In this document: one piece after another, positions 18,220 through 29,114 of the stretch
Layout: the number at the start of each line of letters is the position of its first letter
Position numbering within the stretch: the stretch's first letter is position 1
Assembly: GCA_904846265.1 (NCBI GenBank)
Contig: CAJHAA010000003.1
Location: forward strand, 124,001 to 188,000
Reading direction: 5' to 3'
Source: Psychrobacter immobilis
GTDB lineage: Bacteria; Pseudomonadota; Gammaproteobacteria; Pseudomonadales; Moraxellaceae
Length of the DNA stretch: 64,000 bases
Program-made: the position numbers and the translations under genes
The notes under the pieces: model-generated
Database searches by the model: none
What the model was told of the DNA's origin: nothing
Seen by the model: only the letters and a program-made list of their open reading frames with translations

Positions 18220-18879
18220 CTATGCTGGCGGCTGTAAGTTTTCAGGGTTTAAACCTTTAACGGGGATAACTTCTTGCAAATGCTGACGTACCGTATCGAT
18301 CGGAAACTTCTGTGTTTCTAAGCGCTTTGGCACAATTTGGCTGCCTTGTTGACCTTTCGTCTCAAACATCATAAAGATATAGTCGTCCGTCTCATCCCAG
18401 CTTTTGACAGCTGACCATGGAATGACGGCTTGCTGGGTCGTACCTGCTCGCATTTGCATGCCGCGCATTTGGTTGTTATTAAATGTGTCAGGCTGATTCA
18501 CTGGCATCGCCATGACGAGGCCATGCTTTTGTACGCCCAATTTCATCTGACGCATCTCGTCTGGCATCTCTTGATCGGCCACTTGCTTGTCAAACTCTCT
18601 TTTGACATACCATTTAAAGCCAAGGGTACGAACCAGTAAATAAATGACGACTGAAACTAGCATCAGCCAAAAGGTAATGGTTGAGTAGCCTGTCACAAAA
18701 ACCAACCCTGCGATCGCTAGTGCCACGGTTACCGCCATAATGATCCATTCTTTCATTTTGATACTTTTTAGACCGAAAGAAGGGCTGGCACTGGCAAATA
18801 GCTCGTATTGTGCTTGGTGAAATTCTGCCTCAGTTAGGTTTAAGGCAACAGGTTGTAGCGTATAGGGGTACAAGGCCAT
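18220..18879 (-). CDS. YcxB-like domain membrane protein
   Basis: 219 residues. Two adjacent transmembrane helices (about 45-63 and 67-86) are followed by a soluble YcxB-like C-terminal domain that includes QAVIPWSAVKSWDETDDYIFMMFE, the family's central motif, and ends in a Pro-rich tail. Proteins with this layout are common and uncharacterised. The start has no strong ribosome site. The gene is divergent from serS. The function cannot be told from the context. Confidence 0.75.
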   Translation of the reverse strand: MALYPYTLQPVALNLTEAEFHQAQYELFASASPSFGLKSIKMKEWIIMAVTVALAIAGLVFVTGYSTITFWLMLVSVVIYLLVRTLGFKWYVKREFDKQVADQEMPDEMRQMKLGVQKHGLVMAMPVNQPDTFNNNQMRGMQMRAGTTQQAVIPWSAVKSWDETDDYIFMMFETKGQQGSQIVPKRLETQKFPIDTVRQHLQEVIPVKGLNPENLQPPA

Positions 18880-19312
18880 AAAGGTTTCTCAAATACTCGT
18901 ATTGAAAGTGTTGGGTTTAAATCGACAAAACGTAGCAGCTACGTCGTACTTGGCTAGAAGTCGAATAAAAGGTATGCGCTTATCTTACCGAAAAGTACCC
19001 CTAAATGAAACATATAAGCCGTTCTGTTCGTTGATAGAGGTGATATTAATGGTTTTAACAAAGATAGGCGAGGCTTATTGAGGTAAGCTGAACTTTGAGA
19101 GATGCATTTAAAGCAAATATAACTGGCTACGGATAATGAAAGTACTAAATGAAAATTCAATCAGCAGAGGTCAAAACATGGTCAAATCTGCTGTGTCTTG
19201 GTATTATAGCGGCTATCACTTATTTTGATAAAATCAGCACCTTTAAAAACAGTATCTTTAAAAATAACATTTTCGAACCTCTTCCTCACTTCTAGCGTTA
19301 CAGGCAACTATT
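18880..19312. other. Intergenic region between YcxB-like gene and serS
   Basis: 433 bp holding two divergent promoters. A 68-codon minus-strand ORF at 18954-19160 has no ribosome site or family likeness and I do not count it as a gene. No hairpin or T-box-like leader is evident before serS. Confidence 0.4.
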
Positions 19313-20599
19313 ATGATTGATCCAAAACTCTTACGCGGCGATTTAAGCGATTTACAACAGCAACTGGCCACTCGTGGTTATGCACTTGACATAGATTTTT
19401 GGCAAACGGTTGAGTCAGAACGTAAATCTTTGCAGATCAAAACCGAAGAGTTGCAGTCGAGCCGTAATGCGGGTGCTAAGCAAGTAGGTGCTTTGAAAAA
19501 GTCAGGCGAAGATGCCAGTGAGCTATTGGCTGAGATGCAGAATGTCAGCGGTGAGATTAAAACAGCCGAAGACGAGCTGCGCACTCTACAAGAGCGTATC
19601 AACAAAGCTGCTATGCAAATTCCAAATATTCCAGCAGCCGATGTGCCAGTGGGTACGTCAGAAGATGATAACGTAGAAGTGCGCAAGTGGGGCACGCCAC
19701 GTACTTTTGACTTCGAGATTCAAGATCACACTTATATTGGCGAGACACTTGGTATGCTCGACTTTGAAGCCGCGACTAAGCTGACTGGCAGCCGCTTTAA
19801 TGTACTAAAAGGACAGTTGGCGCAAATGCATCGCGCGTTGATTCAATTTATGCTCAATACCCATACCATGAAGTACGGCTATCTTGAGACCTATGTGCCT
19901 TATATTGTGAATTCAGATAGTCTCAAAGGTACGGGGCAGCTGCCTAAGTTTGAAGATGATTTATTTAAGCTGAAAAATCATACAAACAACGAAGACATGG
20001 ACTTTTATCTCATTCCTACTGCCGAAGTGCCAATGACCAACTTGGTACGCGGTGAGCGTTTAGATATTAGCGAGCTGCCACTTAAGTTTACCGCGCACAC
20101 GCCTTGTTTCCGTAGTGAGGCAGGCTCTCATGGTCGTGATACTCGTGGTCTGATCCGCCAGCATCAGTTTGAAAAAGTTGAGATGGTCAATATTGCGACG
20201 GCTGAGCAATCTGATGATTTGCTTGAAGCAATGACTGGACAAGCCGAATACATCTTGCAGCAATTAAACCTGCCATACCGCACGGTGCAGCTATGTACGG
20301 GTGATATGGGTTTTGCAGCACAAAAAACTTATGACATCGAAGTATGGTTACCGAGCCAAGATACCTATCGCGAAATCTCTAGCTGCTCTAACTGCGGTGA
20401 CTTCCAAGCGCGCCGTATGGGCACACGTGTCAAAGACGGCAAACAAACCAGCCTAGCACACACGCTAAATGGTTCAGGCTTGGCAGTGGGTCGTACGCTA
20501 TTGGCAGTGATGGAAAATCATCAAAATGCTGATGGTAGTATTACTATTCCAGAAGTGTTGCGTCCGTTTATGGGCGGTGCTGAGACTATTTTAGTTTAA
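19313..20599 (+). CDS. serS: Seryl-tRNA synthetase
   Basis: 428 residues, close to E. coli SerRS (430). The N-terminal helical arm (~1-110) that contacts the long variable arm of tRNA-Ser is present as a coiled-coil rich in Q, E and K. The class II catalytic core follows with motif 2 ([15 protein letters not shown]) and motif 3 near the end ([17 protein letters not shown]). TAEVPMTN is the family serine-binding segment. Two serine tRNA genes of the UGA type lie ~20 kb away. A hairpin terminator follows. Confidence 0.97.
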   Translation: MIDPKLLRGDLSDLQQQLATRGYALDIDFWQTVESERKSLQIKTEELQSSRNAGAKQVGALKKSGEDASELLAEMQNVSGEIKTAEDELRTLQERINKAAMQIPNIPAADVPVGTSEDDNVEVRKWGTPRTFDFEIQDHTYIGETLGMLDFEAATKLTGSRFNVLKGQLAQMHRALIQFMLNTHTMKYGYLETYVPYIVNSDSLKGTGQLPKFEDDLFKLKNHTNNEDMDFYLIPTAEVPMTNLVRGERLDISELPLKFTAHTPCFRSEAGSHGRDTRGLIRQHQFEKVEMVNIATAEQSDDLLEAMTGQAEYILQQLNLPYRTVQLCTGDMGFAAQKTYDIEVWLPSQDTYREISSCSNCGDFQARRMGTRVKDGKQTSLAHTLNGSGLAVGRTLLAVMENHQNADGSITIPEVLRPFMGGAETILV

Positions 20600-20618
20600 T
20601 AGCTATATTGCTTATACT

Positions 20619-20655
20619 AGCTGTGAGTTACTAAGATGACTCACAGCTTTTCAAT
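20619..20655 (+). terminator. Terminator after serS
   Basis: AGCTGTGAGT / ACTCACAGCT stem (10 bp) with a 14-nt loop, followed by a short T-rich tract. Confidence 0.7.
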
Positions 20656-20855
20656 ATAGAGTAGTTTGATAAAACTGATATGAATAATTGTTAAACACAA
20701 ACGATTCTGTCATACCATTTCTTAGCTAGCCCTATAGCAAATATGTTAATATTGCACTTTGATTTTATAGTCTATAACTTAGGGGCGCATTTGGCGTCCT
20801 TATGCTTATACTCCTTTGAGTAAACTCTCCTCTTAGCCCAATACTAGGACACTCT

Positions 20856-22853
20856 ATGCCAGCTCCAATTAGCGAACGTAAATTAGCCAATGCCATCCGT
20901 GTACTGTCGTTTGATGCGGTTCAAAAAGCCAACTCTGGACATCCAGGCGCGCCAATGGGTATGGCCGATATTGCTGAAGTTCTGTGGCGCAAGTTTTTGA
21001 AGCACAACCCAACAGATCCACAGTGGCACAACCGTGACCGCTTTGTCTTATCGAACGGTCATGGCTCGATGCTTATTTACTCATTGCTGCATTTATCTGG
21101 TTATGACGTCAGCGTTGATGATCTGAAAGGTTTCCGTCAATTGCATTCGAAAACCCCAGGTCACCCTGAGCTTGGCTATACCCCCGGTATTGAAACGACG
21201 ACGGGTCCACTAGGTCAGGGTATCGCAAATGCGGTTGGTTTTGCGATTGCAGAGAAAACGCTAGCGGCACAGTTCAATCGTGATGGCCACAACATCGTTG
21301 ACCATAATACCTATGCGTTCTTAGGCGATGGTTGCTTGATGGAAGGTATCAGTCATGAAGTGTGTTCACTGGCTGGCACGTTAGGTCTTGGCAAGTTAGT
21401 GTTCTTCTATGATGACAATGGTATCTCTATCGATGGTAATGTCGAAGGCTGGTTCACAGATGATACGCAAGCGCGTTTTGAGTCTTATGGCTGGCAAGTT
21501 ATCAAAGTCGATGGTCATGATGCGGATGCGATCACGCAGGCAACTGAACAAGCGCTAAAAGAGACTACTAAACCAAGTCTTCTGATTTGTAAAACCACAA
21601 TCGGCGCGGGTAGCCCGAACAAACAAGGCTTAGCAGCCAGTCATGGCGCACCACTAGGTGATGACGAAATCGCCTTGACTCGTGATGCATTGTCTTGGAA
21701 GCATGCCCCATTCGAATTAGATGATGAAATCTATGAAGCGTGGGATGCCAAAGCCAAAGGCGACGTACAACAAAAGAACTGGGAAGCTGACTTTGACGCT
21801 TATAAAAAAGCCTATCCAGAATTAGCCGCTGAATTACTACGCCGTCTAAATGGTGATTTGCCTGCTGACTTTGATAGCCAAGCACAAGCCTATATTCAGC
21901 AAACCCAAGAAGCGGGTGGTGATGTCGCCAGTCGTAAAGCCAGTCAAAACGCCATCAATACTTTACAGCCATTATTGCCAGAATTGCTAGGCGGTTCAGC
22001 GGATCTCGCTGGCTCGAACCTGACGCTATTCAAAGGCGCTAAGGGCATCGAAAAAGACGCTGACGGCAACTATATCTATTATGGCGTACGTGAGTTCGGT
22101 ATGACTGCGATTGCCAATGGTATCGCATTGCATGGCGGCTTTATCCCTTACGTAGCGACGTTCCTGATGTTTATGGAATACGCACGTAACGCGGTACGCA
22201 TGGGCGCACTTATGAAGCAGCGCGTCATCCATGTCTATACGCATGACTCTATCGGTCTGGGTGAAGATGGCCCAACGCATCAGCCAGTTGAGCAATTGAC
22301 TAGCTTACGTACCACGCCAAATCTGCGCACATGGCGTCCGTGTGATGCGACCGAATCTGCGAGTGCTTGGGTTGAGGCCATTAAGTCTGAACATAATCCA
22401 TCAGCATTGATTTTTAGTCGTCAAAGCTTGCCACATCAAGCACGTGATAGCGAGCAAGTAGCGAATATCACCAAAGGTGGTTATGTATTGGCGAAAGAGC
22501 AGGGCGAGCTACAAGCGATCATCATCGCCACTGGTTCAGAAGTTGGCCTAGCGATGGAAGCGTATGAGACGTTGAGCGCAAATGGTGTTGGTGTCCGTGT
22601 GGTATCTATGCCATGTGCAGAAATCTTTGTAGAGCAAGATGCTAGCTATCGTGAAGCGGTATTACCAAGCAATATTCGTGCTCGCGTCGCAGTCGAAGCA
22701 GCTCATGTAGATTACTGGTATAAGTTCGTTGGTCTAGATGGCAAAGTCATTGGCATGACTACCTATGGCGAATCTGCTCCTGCAGATCAGTTATACAAAG
22801 AGTTTGGTATCACTACCGACGCTGTGGTTGAAGCGGTAAATAGTTTGGTGTAA
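20856..22853 (+). CDS. tkt: Transketolase
   Basis: 665 residues. Transketolase moves two-carbon ketol units in the non-oxidative pentose phosphate pathway with thiamine diphosphate. The N-terminal [13 protein letters not shown] motif, the ThDP/Mg motif [12 protein letters not shown], the substrate-binding [15 protein letters not shown] segment and the C-terminal transketolase domain (~350-665) are all intact. The length matches E. coli TktA (663). AGGA precedes the ATG. A GAPDH gene lies at 38.6 kb, but they are not adjacent as in some relatives. Confidence 0.97.
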   Translation: MPAPISERKLANAIRVLSFDAVQKANSGHPGAPMGMADIAEVLWRKFLKHNPTDPQWHNRDRFVLSNGHGSMLIYSLLHLSGYDVSVDDLKGFRQLHSKTPGHPELGYTPGIETTTGPLGQGIANAVGFAIAEKTLAAQFNRDGHNIVDHNTYAFLGDGCLMEGISHEVCSLAGTLGLGKLVFFYDDNGISIDGNVEGWFTDDTQARFESYGWQVIKVDGHDADAITQATEQALKETTKPSLLICKTTIGAGSPNKQGLAASHGAPLGDDEIALTRDALSWKHAPFELDDEIYEAWDAKAKGDVQQKNWEADFDAYKKAYPELAAELLRRLNGDLPADFDSQAQAYIQQTQEAGGDVASRKASQNAINTLQPLLPELLGGSADLAGSNLTLFKGAKGIEKDADGNYIYYGVREFGMTAIANGIALHGGFIPYVATFLMFMEYARNAVRMGALMKQRVIHVYTHDSIGLGEDGPTHQPVEQLTSLRTTPNLRTWRPCDATESASAWVEAIKSEHNPSALIFSRQSLPHQARDSEQVANITKGGYVLAKEQGELQAIIIATGSEVGLAMEAYETLSANGVGVRVVSMPCAEIFVEQDASYREAVLPSNIRARVAVEAAHVDYWYKFVGLDGKVIGMTTYGESAPADQLYKEFGITTDAVVEAVNSLV

Positions 22854-22875
22854 TAAACCTAACTTAGTCAGTATT

Positions 22876-22917
22876 TAAAAAAAGAGCTGCCGGAGAAATC
22901 TGGTGGCTCTTTTTATT
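22876..22917 (+). terminator. Terminator after tkt
   Basis: An AAAGAGC...GCTCTTT hairpin with two central mismatches, followed by TTTTTATT. Confidence 0.6.
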
Positions 22918-22986
22918 GGCTAAATAATCAGTGTATTCATAGTGGTATTTAGTCCATAATTAAAAAAAACAGAGTACGGAATAATT

Positions 22987-23643
22987 ATGAACTGGGATTT
23001 GTTGAGTATTTTTATCACGGTCGGCTTGGCGCATTTTCTTGCACTATTGAGTCCTGGACCAGATTTTGTATTGATCGTAAAGAGTGCGATTAAGAACGAC
23101 AGTAAAGACGCAATAGGGGTTGCGCTCGGTATCACCTTTGCTAATGCAGTGTACATTGGTCTATGTCTAATTGGTGTTGGCTCAATTTTAGCCGCCTCTG
23201 CACCTATTATGATTACGCTAAAAATCATTGGCGGGTTGTTTTTAATGTACCTTGGGATACAGGCGTTACGCGCACGAAAAGATGCGTATGACCAATTTCA
23301 GGTAGCCCAATCAGCCCATTCAAATATACCTAAGACAACTTTTTTAAAAGAATTTACTGCAGGGTTTTTGTCTGGAATATTTAATCCTAAAAATCTACTC
23401 TTTTATCTCAGTTTATTCACTGTAGTGTTGACACCAGAAATAAGTTTTGTGTTCAAATTGGGCTTAGGTATTTGGATGACTGTTGTGGTATTCGCGTGGG
23501 ACACTGCTGTCATATTTCTATTGTCGACTCGCAAAGTACGCGCTAAATTTACCCAAGTTGCTTATTACATCGATAAAGTTACAGGGGCATTGCTTGGCGT
23601 CATTGGTTTAACTATCGTCAGAACAGCAATTGTAGATCGGTAA
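22987..23643 (+). CDS. LysE/RhtB-family amino-acid exporter
   Basis: 218 residues with about six membrane helices. The N-terminal motif HFLALLSPGPDFVLIVKSA is the conserved LysE/RhtB signature (GPxxxxV). Family members export amino acids such as threonine, homoserine lactone, lysine or leucine; the substrate cannot be told here. It stands alone between tkt and the NERD gene, and it has only a weak ribosome site (GGAATAATT). Confidence 0.88.
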   Translation: MNWDLLSIFITVGLAHFLALLSPGPDFVLIVKSAIKNDSKDAIGVALGITFANAVYIGLCLIGVGSILAASAPIMITLKIIGGLFLMYLGIQALRARKDAYDQFQVAQSAHSNIPKTTFLKEFTAGFLSGIFNPKNLLFYLSLFTVVLTPEISFVFKLGLGIWMTVVVFAWDTAVIFLLSTRKVRAKFTQVAYYIDKVTGALLGVIGLTIVRTAIVDR

Positions 23644-23718
23644 TTTTAACCAAAAGTAATTAGTATATTGATATTGAACGTTATTTATTTTTTCATAACC
23701 ACTTTCAAGAAAAAAACC

Positions 23719-24771
23719 ATGTCCATCAAATCCACCTTTAAAGGCTTTCTAGGCGAGACCGTTATCAATGTCGCCATGTGGTTAAAACTAGACAAAAATA
23801 TCTATCACCGATTAAACGGTATTACCTTGCCAAGAGCCAACGGTGGTAGTACCCAAATTGATCATATTATCGTCTCCATATACGGCATCTTTGTCATCGA
23901 AACCAAAAACTATAAAGGCTGGATATATGGTAGCGAAAAGCAAAAGCAGTGGACGCAAGCTTTCCCGAATGGAAGTAAATTCAAATTCCAGAACCCATTA
24001 CGCCAAAACTACTTGCACATTAAGACGCTTGCAGATTTATTGGGCTTGGAGCTGAGCTATTTTCATTCGATGGTTGCTTTCATCGGTGAGTGTGAGCTGA
24101 AAACTCGTGATGAGTTGCCCGAGCATGTATTGACGAGTGGGATGGTGTCTTATGTAAAGAAGAAACAAGATGAGATACTGACTGAAGACGAGGTCAAGTC
24201 TATCGTTGAGCAGATTAATAGTAACAGATTTAGCAAATCTTGGCGCACTAACCGAGAGCATAAAGCCTATCTAAAAGACAAGCATAGCAATCCAAGCAAG
24301 AATACAAACAAGCAGCCTAGCGGTAACGCCAATGATAAACCAGTTGCCAAAATGTCTAATAAACCAATATCTGAGCCGATCGTAAAAGAAACCACTAAAC
24401 GAGCCGCGCTGAAAAGCCGAGAAGTGCTGCAATGGTCTGGTCAAACTGAAATTGAATCTAGCGATTTACCAATTGATAGTTTTAGTACTCAGCAGACAAA
24501 TACACCATATGATATGGCTAATAAAGTGTTTCTTACACCGTTTGAGGTTGTAGAGTCTGAGCTATTGCGCAATGACCTTAAAACTAATGAGCGTGAGACG
24601 AGCAAGTCTAGTGCAACCAATCATACAGTTGTTCCAGAGCAAGTACCTACCTGTCCAAAATGTCATGGAGAAATGGTTGAACGTGTTGCAAAAAAAGGCC
24701 TGAATCAAGGTCAGGCCTTTTTTGGTTGTAGCAAATTTCCTAAATGTTGGGGCGTGGTAAATATTGATTAG
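23719..24771 (+). CDS. NERD-domain protein with topoisomerase-type zinc finger
   Basis: About 350 residues from the ATG at 23719; a TTG start at 23668 is less likely. The NERD nuclease-related domain (~5-120) shows GETVINVAMWLKL, the TQIDHIIVSIYGIFVIETKNYKGWIYG core and the Q-W-T-Q strand, which resemble PD-(D/E)xK nuclease motifs. A polar linker (~175-305) leads to a four-Cys zinc finger of the bacterial topoisomerase I type (CPKCHGEM...GCSKFPKC). This suggests a DNA-binding or processing role, untested. Its last 80 bases contain a perfect terminator hairpin that probably serves the converging dpp operon. Confidence 0.85.
   Translation: MSIKSTFKGFLGETVINVAMWLKLDKNIYHRLNGITLPRANGGSTQIDHIIVSIYGIFVIETKNYKGWIYGSEKQKQWTQAFPNGSKFKFQNPLRQNYLHIKTLADLLGLELSYFHSMVAFIGECELKTRDELPEHVLTSGMVSYVKKKQDEILTEDEVKSIVEQINSNRFSKSWRTNREHKAYLKDKHSNPSKNTNKQPSGNANDKPVAKMSNKPISEPIVKETTKRAALKSREVLQWSGQTEIESSDLPIDSFSTQQTNTPYDMANKVFLTPFEVVESELLRNDLKTNERETSKSSATNHTVVPEQVPTCPKCHGEMVERVAKKGLNQGQAFFGCSKFPKCWGVVNID
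24690..24723 (-). terminator. dpp operon terminator embedded in NERD coding sequence
   Basis: GGCCTGA (24697-24703) and TCAGGCC (24711-24717) form a perfect stem with a 7-nt loop, extended by an A run on the left and a T run on the right. On the minus strand it lies about 60-95 nt after the dppF stop codon, the expected place for its terminator. It is also inside the plus-strand NERD gene, upstream of that gene's stop. Confidence 0.75.
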
Positions 24772-24783
24772 TCGTTAATGGTC

Positions 24784-25755
24784 TTATCCATAGATTTCTT
24801 CTAAACGTAAACAAGCAACCAATCGACCGTCCCACTCTCGCAGTTGCGGCTCTATCTCGCTGCATTGCTGCTTGGCATATGGGCAGCGTTTGTGCAGGGC
24901 GCAGCCAGTCGGTGGATTGAGCGGGCTTGGTAACTCGCCTTGTAGGGTCAAATCATTCTTATGACCATTTACCGTGGGCGCAGCAGCCAAGAGGGCGATG
25001 GTATACGGATGTTTTGGTGCATTATAAATCGCTTCTTTCGGGCCATGTTCGACCGCTTGACCTAAATACATGACCATCACATCATCAGCGACATGACGTA
25101 CGACCGATAAGTTATGCGAGATAAAGACGTAAGCAGTACGATACTCATCCTGCAAGTCCATAAACAGATTCAAGACTTGTGCCTGAATCGATACATCGAG
25201 CGCGGAAGTAGGCTCATCAGCGACGACAATCTTGGGGTTGAGCATCATGGCACGGGCGAGGGCAATGCGTTGGCGCTGACCCCCTGAAAACATATGCGGA
25301 TAGCGGCCAGCATGTTCGGGGCGCAGACCCACATTTCGCATCATCTCATTGATTTTGTCACGCTTATCGTCTTTAGACAGTTTGGTATGGATATCCAATG
25401 GTTCTGTCAATTGATAGCCGATAGTATGACGCGGATTGAGGCTGCCATAAGGATTTTGAAAGACCATTTGGATTTCAGTACGCAGCTCTTTTAACGCTTT
25501 TCTACTATAGCCAGTGGTGGCTTCATCATTGATAAATAGCTCACCATCAGTAGGCTTTTCGATAAGTGTGAGCTGGCGGGCAAGGGTAGATTTACCGCAG
25601 CCTGATTCACCGACAACGGCTAGCGTCTTGCCAGCTTGTAGCTCGAAAGACACACCATTTAAAGCCTTAACATATGCTTTTGCTTTACCCAACCCTTGCG
25701 ATACTGGGTAATGCTTGTGTAGATTGTCTGCTTTTAGGACCACTTTATTACTCAT
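24784..25755 (-). CDS. dppF: Peptide ABC transporter ATP-binding protein DppF-like
   Basis: 323 residues. Walker [13 protein letters not shown], signature [15 protein letters not shown] and Walker [13 protein letters not shown] mark an ABC ATPase, and the C-terminal oligopeptide-type extension contains [18 protein letters not shown] plus a later Cys. These four cysteines match the pattern proposed to hold an iron-sulfur cluster in DppD/DppF. It pairs with DppD to power peptide import. The start overlaps the dppD end by 4 bp (ATGA), so the two are translationally coupled. Last gene of the operon. Confidence 0.92.
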   Translation of the reverse strand: MSNKVVLKADNLHKHYPVSQGLGKAKAYVKALNGVSFELQAGKTLAVVGESGCGKSTLARQLTLIEKPTDGELFINDEATTGYSRKALKELRTEIQMVFQNPYGSLNPRHTIGYQLTEPLDIHTKLSKDDKRDKINEMMRNVGLRPEHAGRYPHMFSGGQRQRIALARAMMLNPKIVVADEPTSALDVSIQAQVLNLFMDLQDEYRTAYVFISHNLSVVRHVADDVMVMYLGQAVEHGPKEAIYNAPKHPYTIALLAAAPTVNGHKNDLTLQGELPSPLNPPTGCALHKRCPYAKQQCSEIEPQLREWDGRLVACLRLEEIYG

Positions 25756-26834
25756 ACTTGTGACTCCAAGGTAGCAGCGTGAGAGGTAGATAGGTGAGAA
25801 GGAGCGCTCGGTAATTCTGGATGAATACAGCGCACTTTGCCATTAGGAGTATCCAATATGGGCGGTGGCACTTCACAGGCAGGCTCTTTGTACGGGCAGC
25901 GAGGAGACAACAAGCAACCACTCGGGCGATCGTATTGGCTGGGTACGACACCGGGCAAGCTGTTCAGACGGTCTTGACCGATAGCCAGCTCTGGGATGGC
26001 TTGCAGCAAGGCCTCAGTATAAGGGTGAGCAGGCTTTTGAAAAATCTCCGGCACGGTACTGGTTTCGACCACTTGTCCGGCATACATGACCGCGACATCA
26101 CGCGAGTTTTGCGCGACCAAACCCAAGTCATGGGTAATCAGTATCATTGCCATCTGTTTTTCGCGTTGCAATCGGCTTAGCAAGTCCATGATTTGCGCTT
26201 GTACGGTGACATCGAGCGCGGTGGTAGGTTCATCGGCGATGAGTAGTTTGGGCTCACAAGCAATTGCCATCGCAATCATAACTCGTTGACTCATACCGCC
26301 TGATAACTGATGTGGATAAACCTTGAGCCGATTTTTGGCATCGGGCATTTCGACCAGCTCTAACAGCTCTAAGATACGTGTCTGTACGGCTGAACCACGC
26401 AGACCAAGATGCTTGCGTAAGACTTCACCCAGTTGCATCTCAACCGTGAAGCTTGGATTTAAGCAAGACATGGCATTTTGAAAGATCATTGAGATGTCTT
26501 TGCCAATGATGCCGCGTTTTTCTTTTGCTGACATACTGAGCATGTCTTTATCATCGAACATAACACGCTTGGAACGCACGGTCGCAGAGGGTGGCAGTAG
26601 CCCCATCAGTGCCATCATAGTGACCGACTTACCCGAGCCAGATTCACCCACGACTGCGATGACTTCGCCTTGTGCGATTTTCAATGATACATCATCGACT
26701 GCACGAAAAGCGCGCACCCCTTGCCCGAAAGTAACCGAAAGATTTTCAATATCTAACAATAATGGTGATTCTTTTTTTGATGCGTCATTCATAGAAGTGT
26801 GAGTGGTAGGCGTTTTAATTAATGGTTCAGTCAT
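25752..26834 (-). CDS. dppD: Peptide ABC transporter ATP-binding protein DppD-like
   Basis: 360 residues. ABC ATPase with Walker [15 protein letters not shown], signature [16 protein letters not shown] and Walker [13 protein letters not shown]. The C-terminal extension carries [18 protein letters not shown] and a further Cys, like DppF. Extra polar residues occur at both ends (an N-terminal Thr/Ser-rich ~20 and a C-terminal ~30 rich in Ser and His). It begins directly after dppC (1-bp gap) and overlaps dppF by 4 bp, a tightly packed operon. Confidence 0.92.
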   Translation of the reverse strand: MTEPLIKTPTTHTSMNDASKKESPLLLDIENLSVTFGQGVRAFRAVDDVSLKIAQGEVIAVVGESGSGKSVTMMALMGLLPPSATVRSKRVMFDDKDMLSMSAKEKRGIIGKDISMIFQNAMSCLNPSFTVEMQLGEVLRKHLGLRGSAVQTRILELLELVEMPDAKNRLKVYPHQLSGGMSQRVMIAMAIACEPKLLIADEPTTALDVTVQAQIMDLLSRLQREKQMAMILITHDLGLVAQNSRDVAVMYAGQVVETSTVPEIFQKPAHPYTEALLQAIPELAIGQDRLNSLPGVVPSQYDRPSGCLLSPRCPYKEPACEVPPPILDTPNGKVRCIHPELPSAPSHLSTSHAATLESQV

Positions 26835-26835
26835 C

Positions 26836-27750
26836 TTAGGTCACCTGCTTTAATTTGGGATCTAGCGCATCGCGTAGGCCATCACCAGTCAAGTTAATTG
26901 ACAATGCGGCTAAGAAAATAGCGACACCGGGCCAAATCGCTAGCCAAACATTACTTTGAATATATTGACGTGCCGTACCAAGCATTGCACCCCATTCAGC
27001 ATCGGGTGGCTGTACACCAAAGCCTAAGAAACCAATTGCACCTGCTTCTAAAATAGCAGAAGAGAAAATCATCGTTGCTTGTACGATAAGCGGTGCCATA
27101 CAGTTGGGCAAAATGGTGATAAACAATAAGCGCAACACGCCAGCACCCATCACTTGCGAAGCGATAAAGTATTCACGCTGTAGCTCTACCATCGCGGTAG
27201 CACGAGTCAAACGAATAAAAGGTGGCGTACAGACCAAGGCGATCGTAATAATCGTATTGGTCATAGAAGGCCCTAAGATAGCGGCAATGATGATCGCCAA
27301 CAGTAAGCTCGGGTAAGACATCAAGATATCATTGACCAGCATGACCGCTTTGCCCCAAACCTTGGGCCAAAATGCAGCACTAAGTCCTAATGAAACACCG
27401 ACTAACATGGCAAGAGTCGTCGCGCTCAGACCGATAAATAGAGAATAACGCGCGCCATACATCACTCGAGACAAGGTGTCTCGTCCAGCATCATCCGTGC
27501 CTAGCCAAAACATTGTATTGCCGCCATCCAGAAAGGCAGGCGGCAACTGCTCTTGACCAGTAAACAACTCGTAAGGGTCATGGGGCGCAATGGCAGGCGC
27601 AAGGATGGCAATAATGACCATCAATGCCAGTACCATAAAACCAAGCACCGCGCCTTTATTTCGGCAAAACGTCGATAAAAATAGCTGCCAAGATGACGGC
27701 GGTGTGGCGGCCATAAGATTGACATCAGAGGGAAGAACAGAAGGCTTCAT
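26836..27750 (-). CDS. dppC: Peptide ABC transporter permease DppC-like
   Basis: 304 residues with six membrane helices, starting with the cytoplasmic leader and first helix ([19 protein letters not shown]) followed by [15 protein letters not shown], typical of DppC/OppC. The periplasmic loop contains [20 protein letters not shown], the strongest family signature. The EAA coupling loop lies near residues 195-235. It forms the translocation pore with DppB. Confidence 0.93.
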   Translation of the reverse strand: MKPSVLPSDVNLMAATPPSSWQLFLSTFCRNKGAVLGFMVLALMVIIAILAPAIAPHDPYELFTGQEQLPPAFLDGGNTMFWLGTDDAGRDTLSRVMYGARYSLFIGLSATTLAMLVGVSLGLSAAFWPKVWGKAVMLVNDILMSYPSLLLAIIIAAILGPSMTNTIITIALVCTPPFIRLTRATAMVELQREYFIASQVMGAGVLRLLFITILPNCMAPLIVQATMIFSSAILEAGAIGFLGFGVQPPDAEWGAMLGTARQYIQSNVWLAIWPGVAIFLAALSINLTGDGLRDALDPKLKQVT

Positions 27751-27891
27751 GAGCAGTTCCTATAGTGGCTAGCGCGTTGAAAGTATGTCAGCCTCGTTTT
27801 TAGCAAGCATTTAAAATGTGCTAAAACTCACTCAAGACCATACAAACACCAATAACCACTATTTATAATATGAGTATTTATCAATGTTAAA

Positions 27892-28908
27892 TTAAGAAGT
27901 ATGTCGAATACGCGGATTGATAAGACCATACAAAATATCAATAAATAAACTAACTAAAATCAGGGCGGTGGCGACCAATAAAATACCGTTTTGCACGATA
28001 GGATAATCACGAGTGAAAAACCCATCGAGCAGCCAATTACCAACACCTGGCCAACTAAAGATAGTCTCAGTGATAATAGCCCCAGCGAGCAAGGTCGCCA
28101 TCTGTAAGCCAATCACAGTCACCACAGTAATCAAGGCATTGCGCATGACGTGTACCAATATCACGCGGCGCGGCGATAGGCCTTTGGCGCGCGCTGTACG
28201 CACGTAGTCCTCATCTAACACCTCTAGCATCGCCGAGCGTGTCATCCGTGCAATCATCGCGAGTGGTATGGTCGATAAGGCAATAGACGGTAGGATAAAG
28301 TGTTTGACCACATCCCAAAATGCGCCAGGTTCTCCTGATGTTAAAGAGCCCAATAACCATGATCCATATAAAGGTTTGACGTCTAAAAACTGCGCGACAG
28401 ATATGACACCAGCGACAGGCAACAGACCGAGATAATGGGCGAATATACCAGTCAGGATAGGCCCCAATAAATAGATGGGCATAGAGTAGCCAGCCAGTGC
28501 CCCTGACATTAGAGTATAGTCAATCCATGTACCACGTCGTAGCGCGGCAAAGATACCTAAGCTCACACCGACAACACTGGCAATGACAATGGCACACAAA
28601 GCCAGCTCTAAGGTTGGTACAAAATGCGCAAAGAAGTCTTGTAATACCGGAGTACGGGTACGAAAGGATTGACCAAAATCACCGGTCAATATTCCGGTTA
28701 AGTAATCCCAATATTGGACAATTAGGGGTTTGTCTAAGCCAAGTCTTTCTAACGCTCGAGCATGTAGCTCCGGATCGACCATACGCTCACCCATCATAAT
28801 CTCGACGGCATCTCCAGGGACGAGCCGAATTAGGGTGAATGTCGATAGCGTTAAGCCAAGATAGACAGGAATTAGAATGGCAATGCGACGCAATATATAA
28901 AGTAGCAT
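27892..28908 (-). CDS. dppB: Peptide ABC transporter permease DppB-like
   Basis: 338 residues with about six membrane helices. The N-terminus LLYILRRIAILIPVYLGLTL and the following FTLIRLVPGDAVEIMMG are diagnostic for DppB/OppB, as is the ARAKGLSPRRVILVHVMRNAL coupling loop near residues 240-260. A gap of 141 bp separates it from dppC, more than the other gaps in the operon, with no terminator evident. A hairpin lies between dppA and this gene. Confidence 0.93.
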   Translation of the reverse strand: MLLYILRRIAILIPVYLGLTLSTFTLIRLVPGDAVEIMMGERMVDPELHARALERLGLDKPLIVQYWDYLTGILTGDFGQSFRTRTPVLQDFFAHFVPTLELALCAIVIASVVGVSLGIFAALRRGTWIDYTLMSGALAGYSMPIYLLGPILTGIFAHYLGLLPVAGVISVAQFLDVKPLYGSWLLGSLTSGEPGAFWDVVKHFILPSIALSTIPLAMIARMTRSAMLEVLDEDYVRTARAKGLSPRRVILVHVMRNALITVVTVIGLQMATLLAGAIITETIFSWPGVGNWLLDGFFTRDYPIVQNGILLVATALILVSLFIDILYGLINPRIRHTS

Positions 28909-29035
28909 GGGCTGCTCAATTCAATAGTTGTGGTTCAATCGTTTTAGATCGATGAGTAGAATGTTGGCAGAGATGAGAGAGTCGGTGACAAAATGCTTAA
29001 AAAGTGCTTAATAAGGCGCTTAACTCATATAAATA

Positions 29036-29064
29036 CGGCTGGAGCAGAGTGTCTGACCCAGCCG
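29036..29064 (-). promoter_or_regulatory. Intercistronic hairpin between dppA and dppB
   Basis: CGGCTGG (29036-29042) pairs with CCAGCCG (29058-29064) around a 15-nt loop. No T run follows on the minus strand, so it is more likely an mRNA-stabilising or attenuating hairpin than a full terminator. It begins about 50 bp after the dppA stop. Confidence 0.55.
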
Positions 29065-29114
29065 AATATAAATTAAACAATCATGCATGTCTTACCGGAC
29101 GTCATCAGCTCAGG

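Noticed and set aside
18954-19160. A 68-codon ORF in the gap between the YcxB-like gene and serS
   Set aside because: No ribosome site, no recognisable motif, and it lies across the expected serS promoter region.
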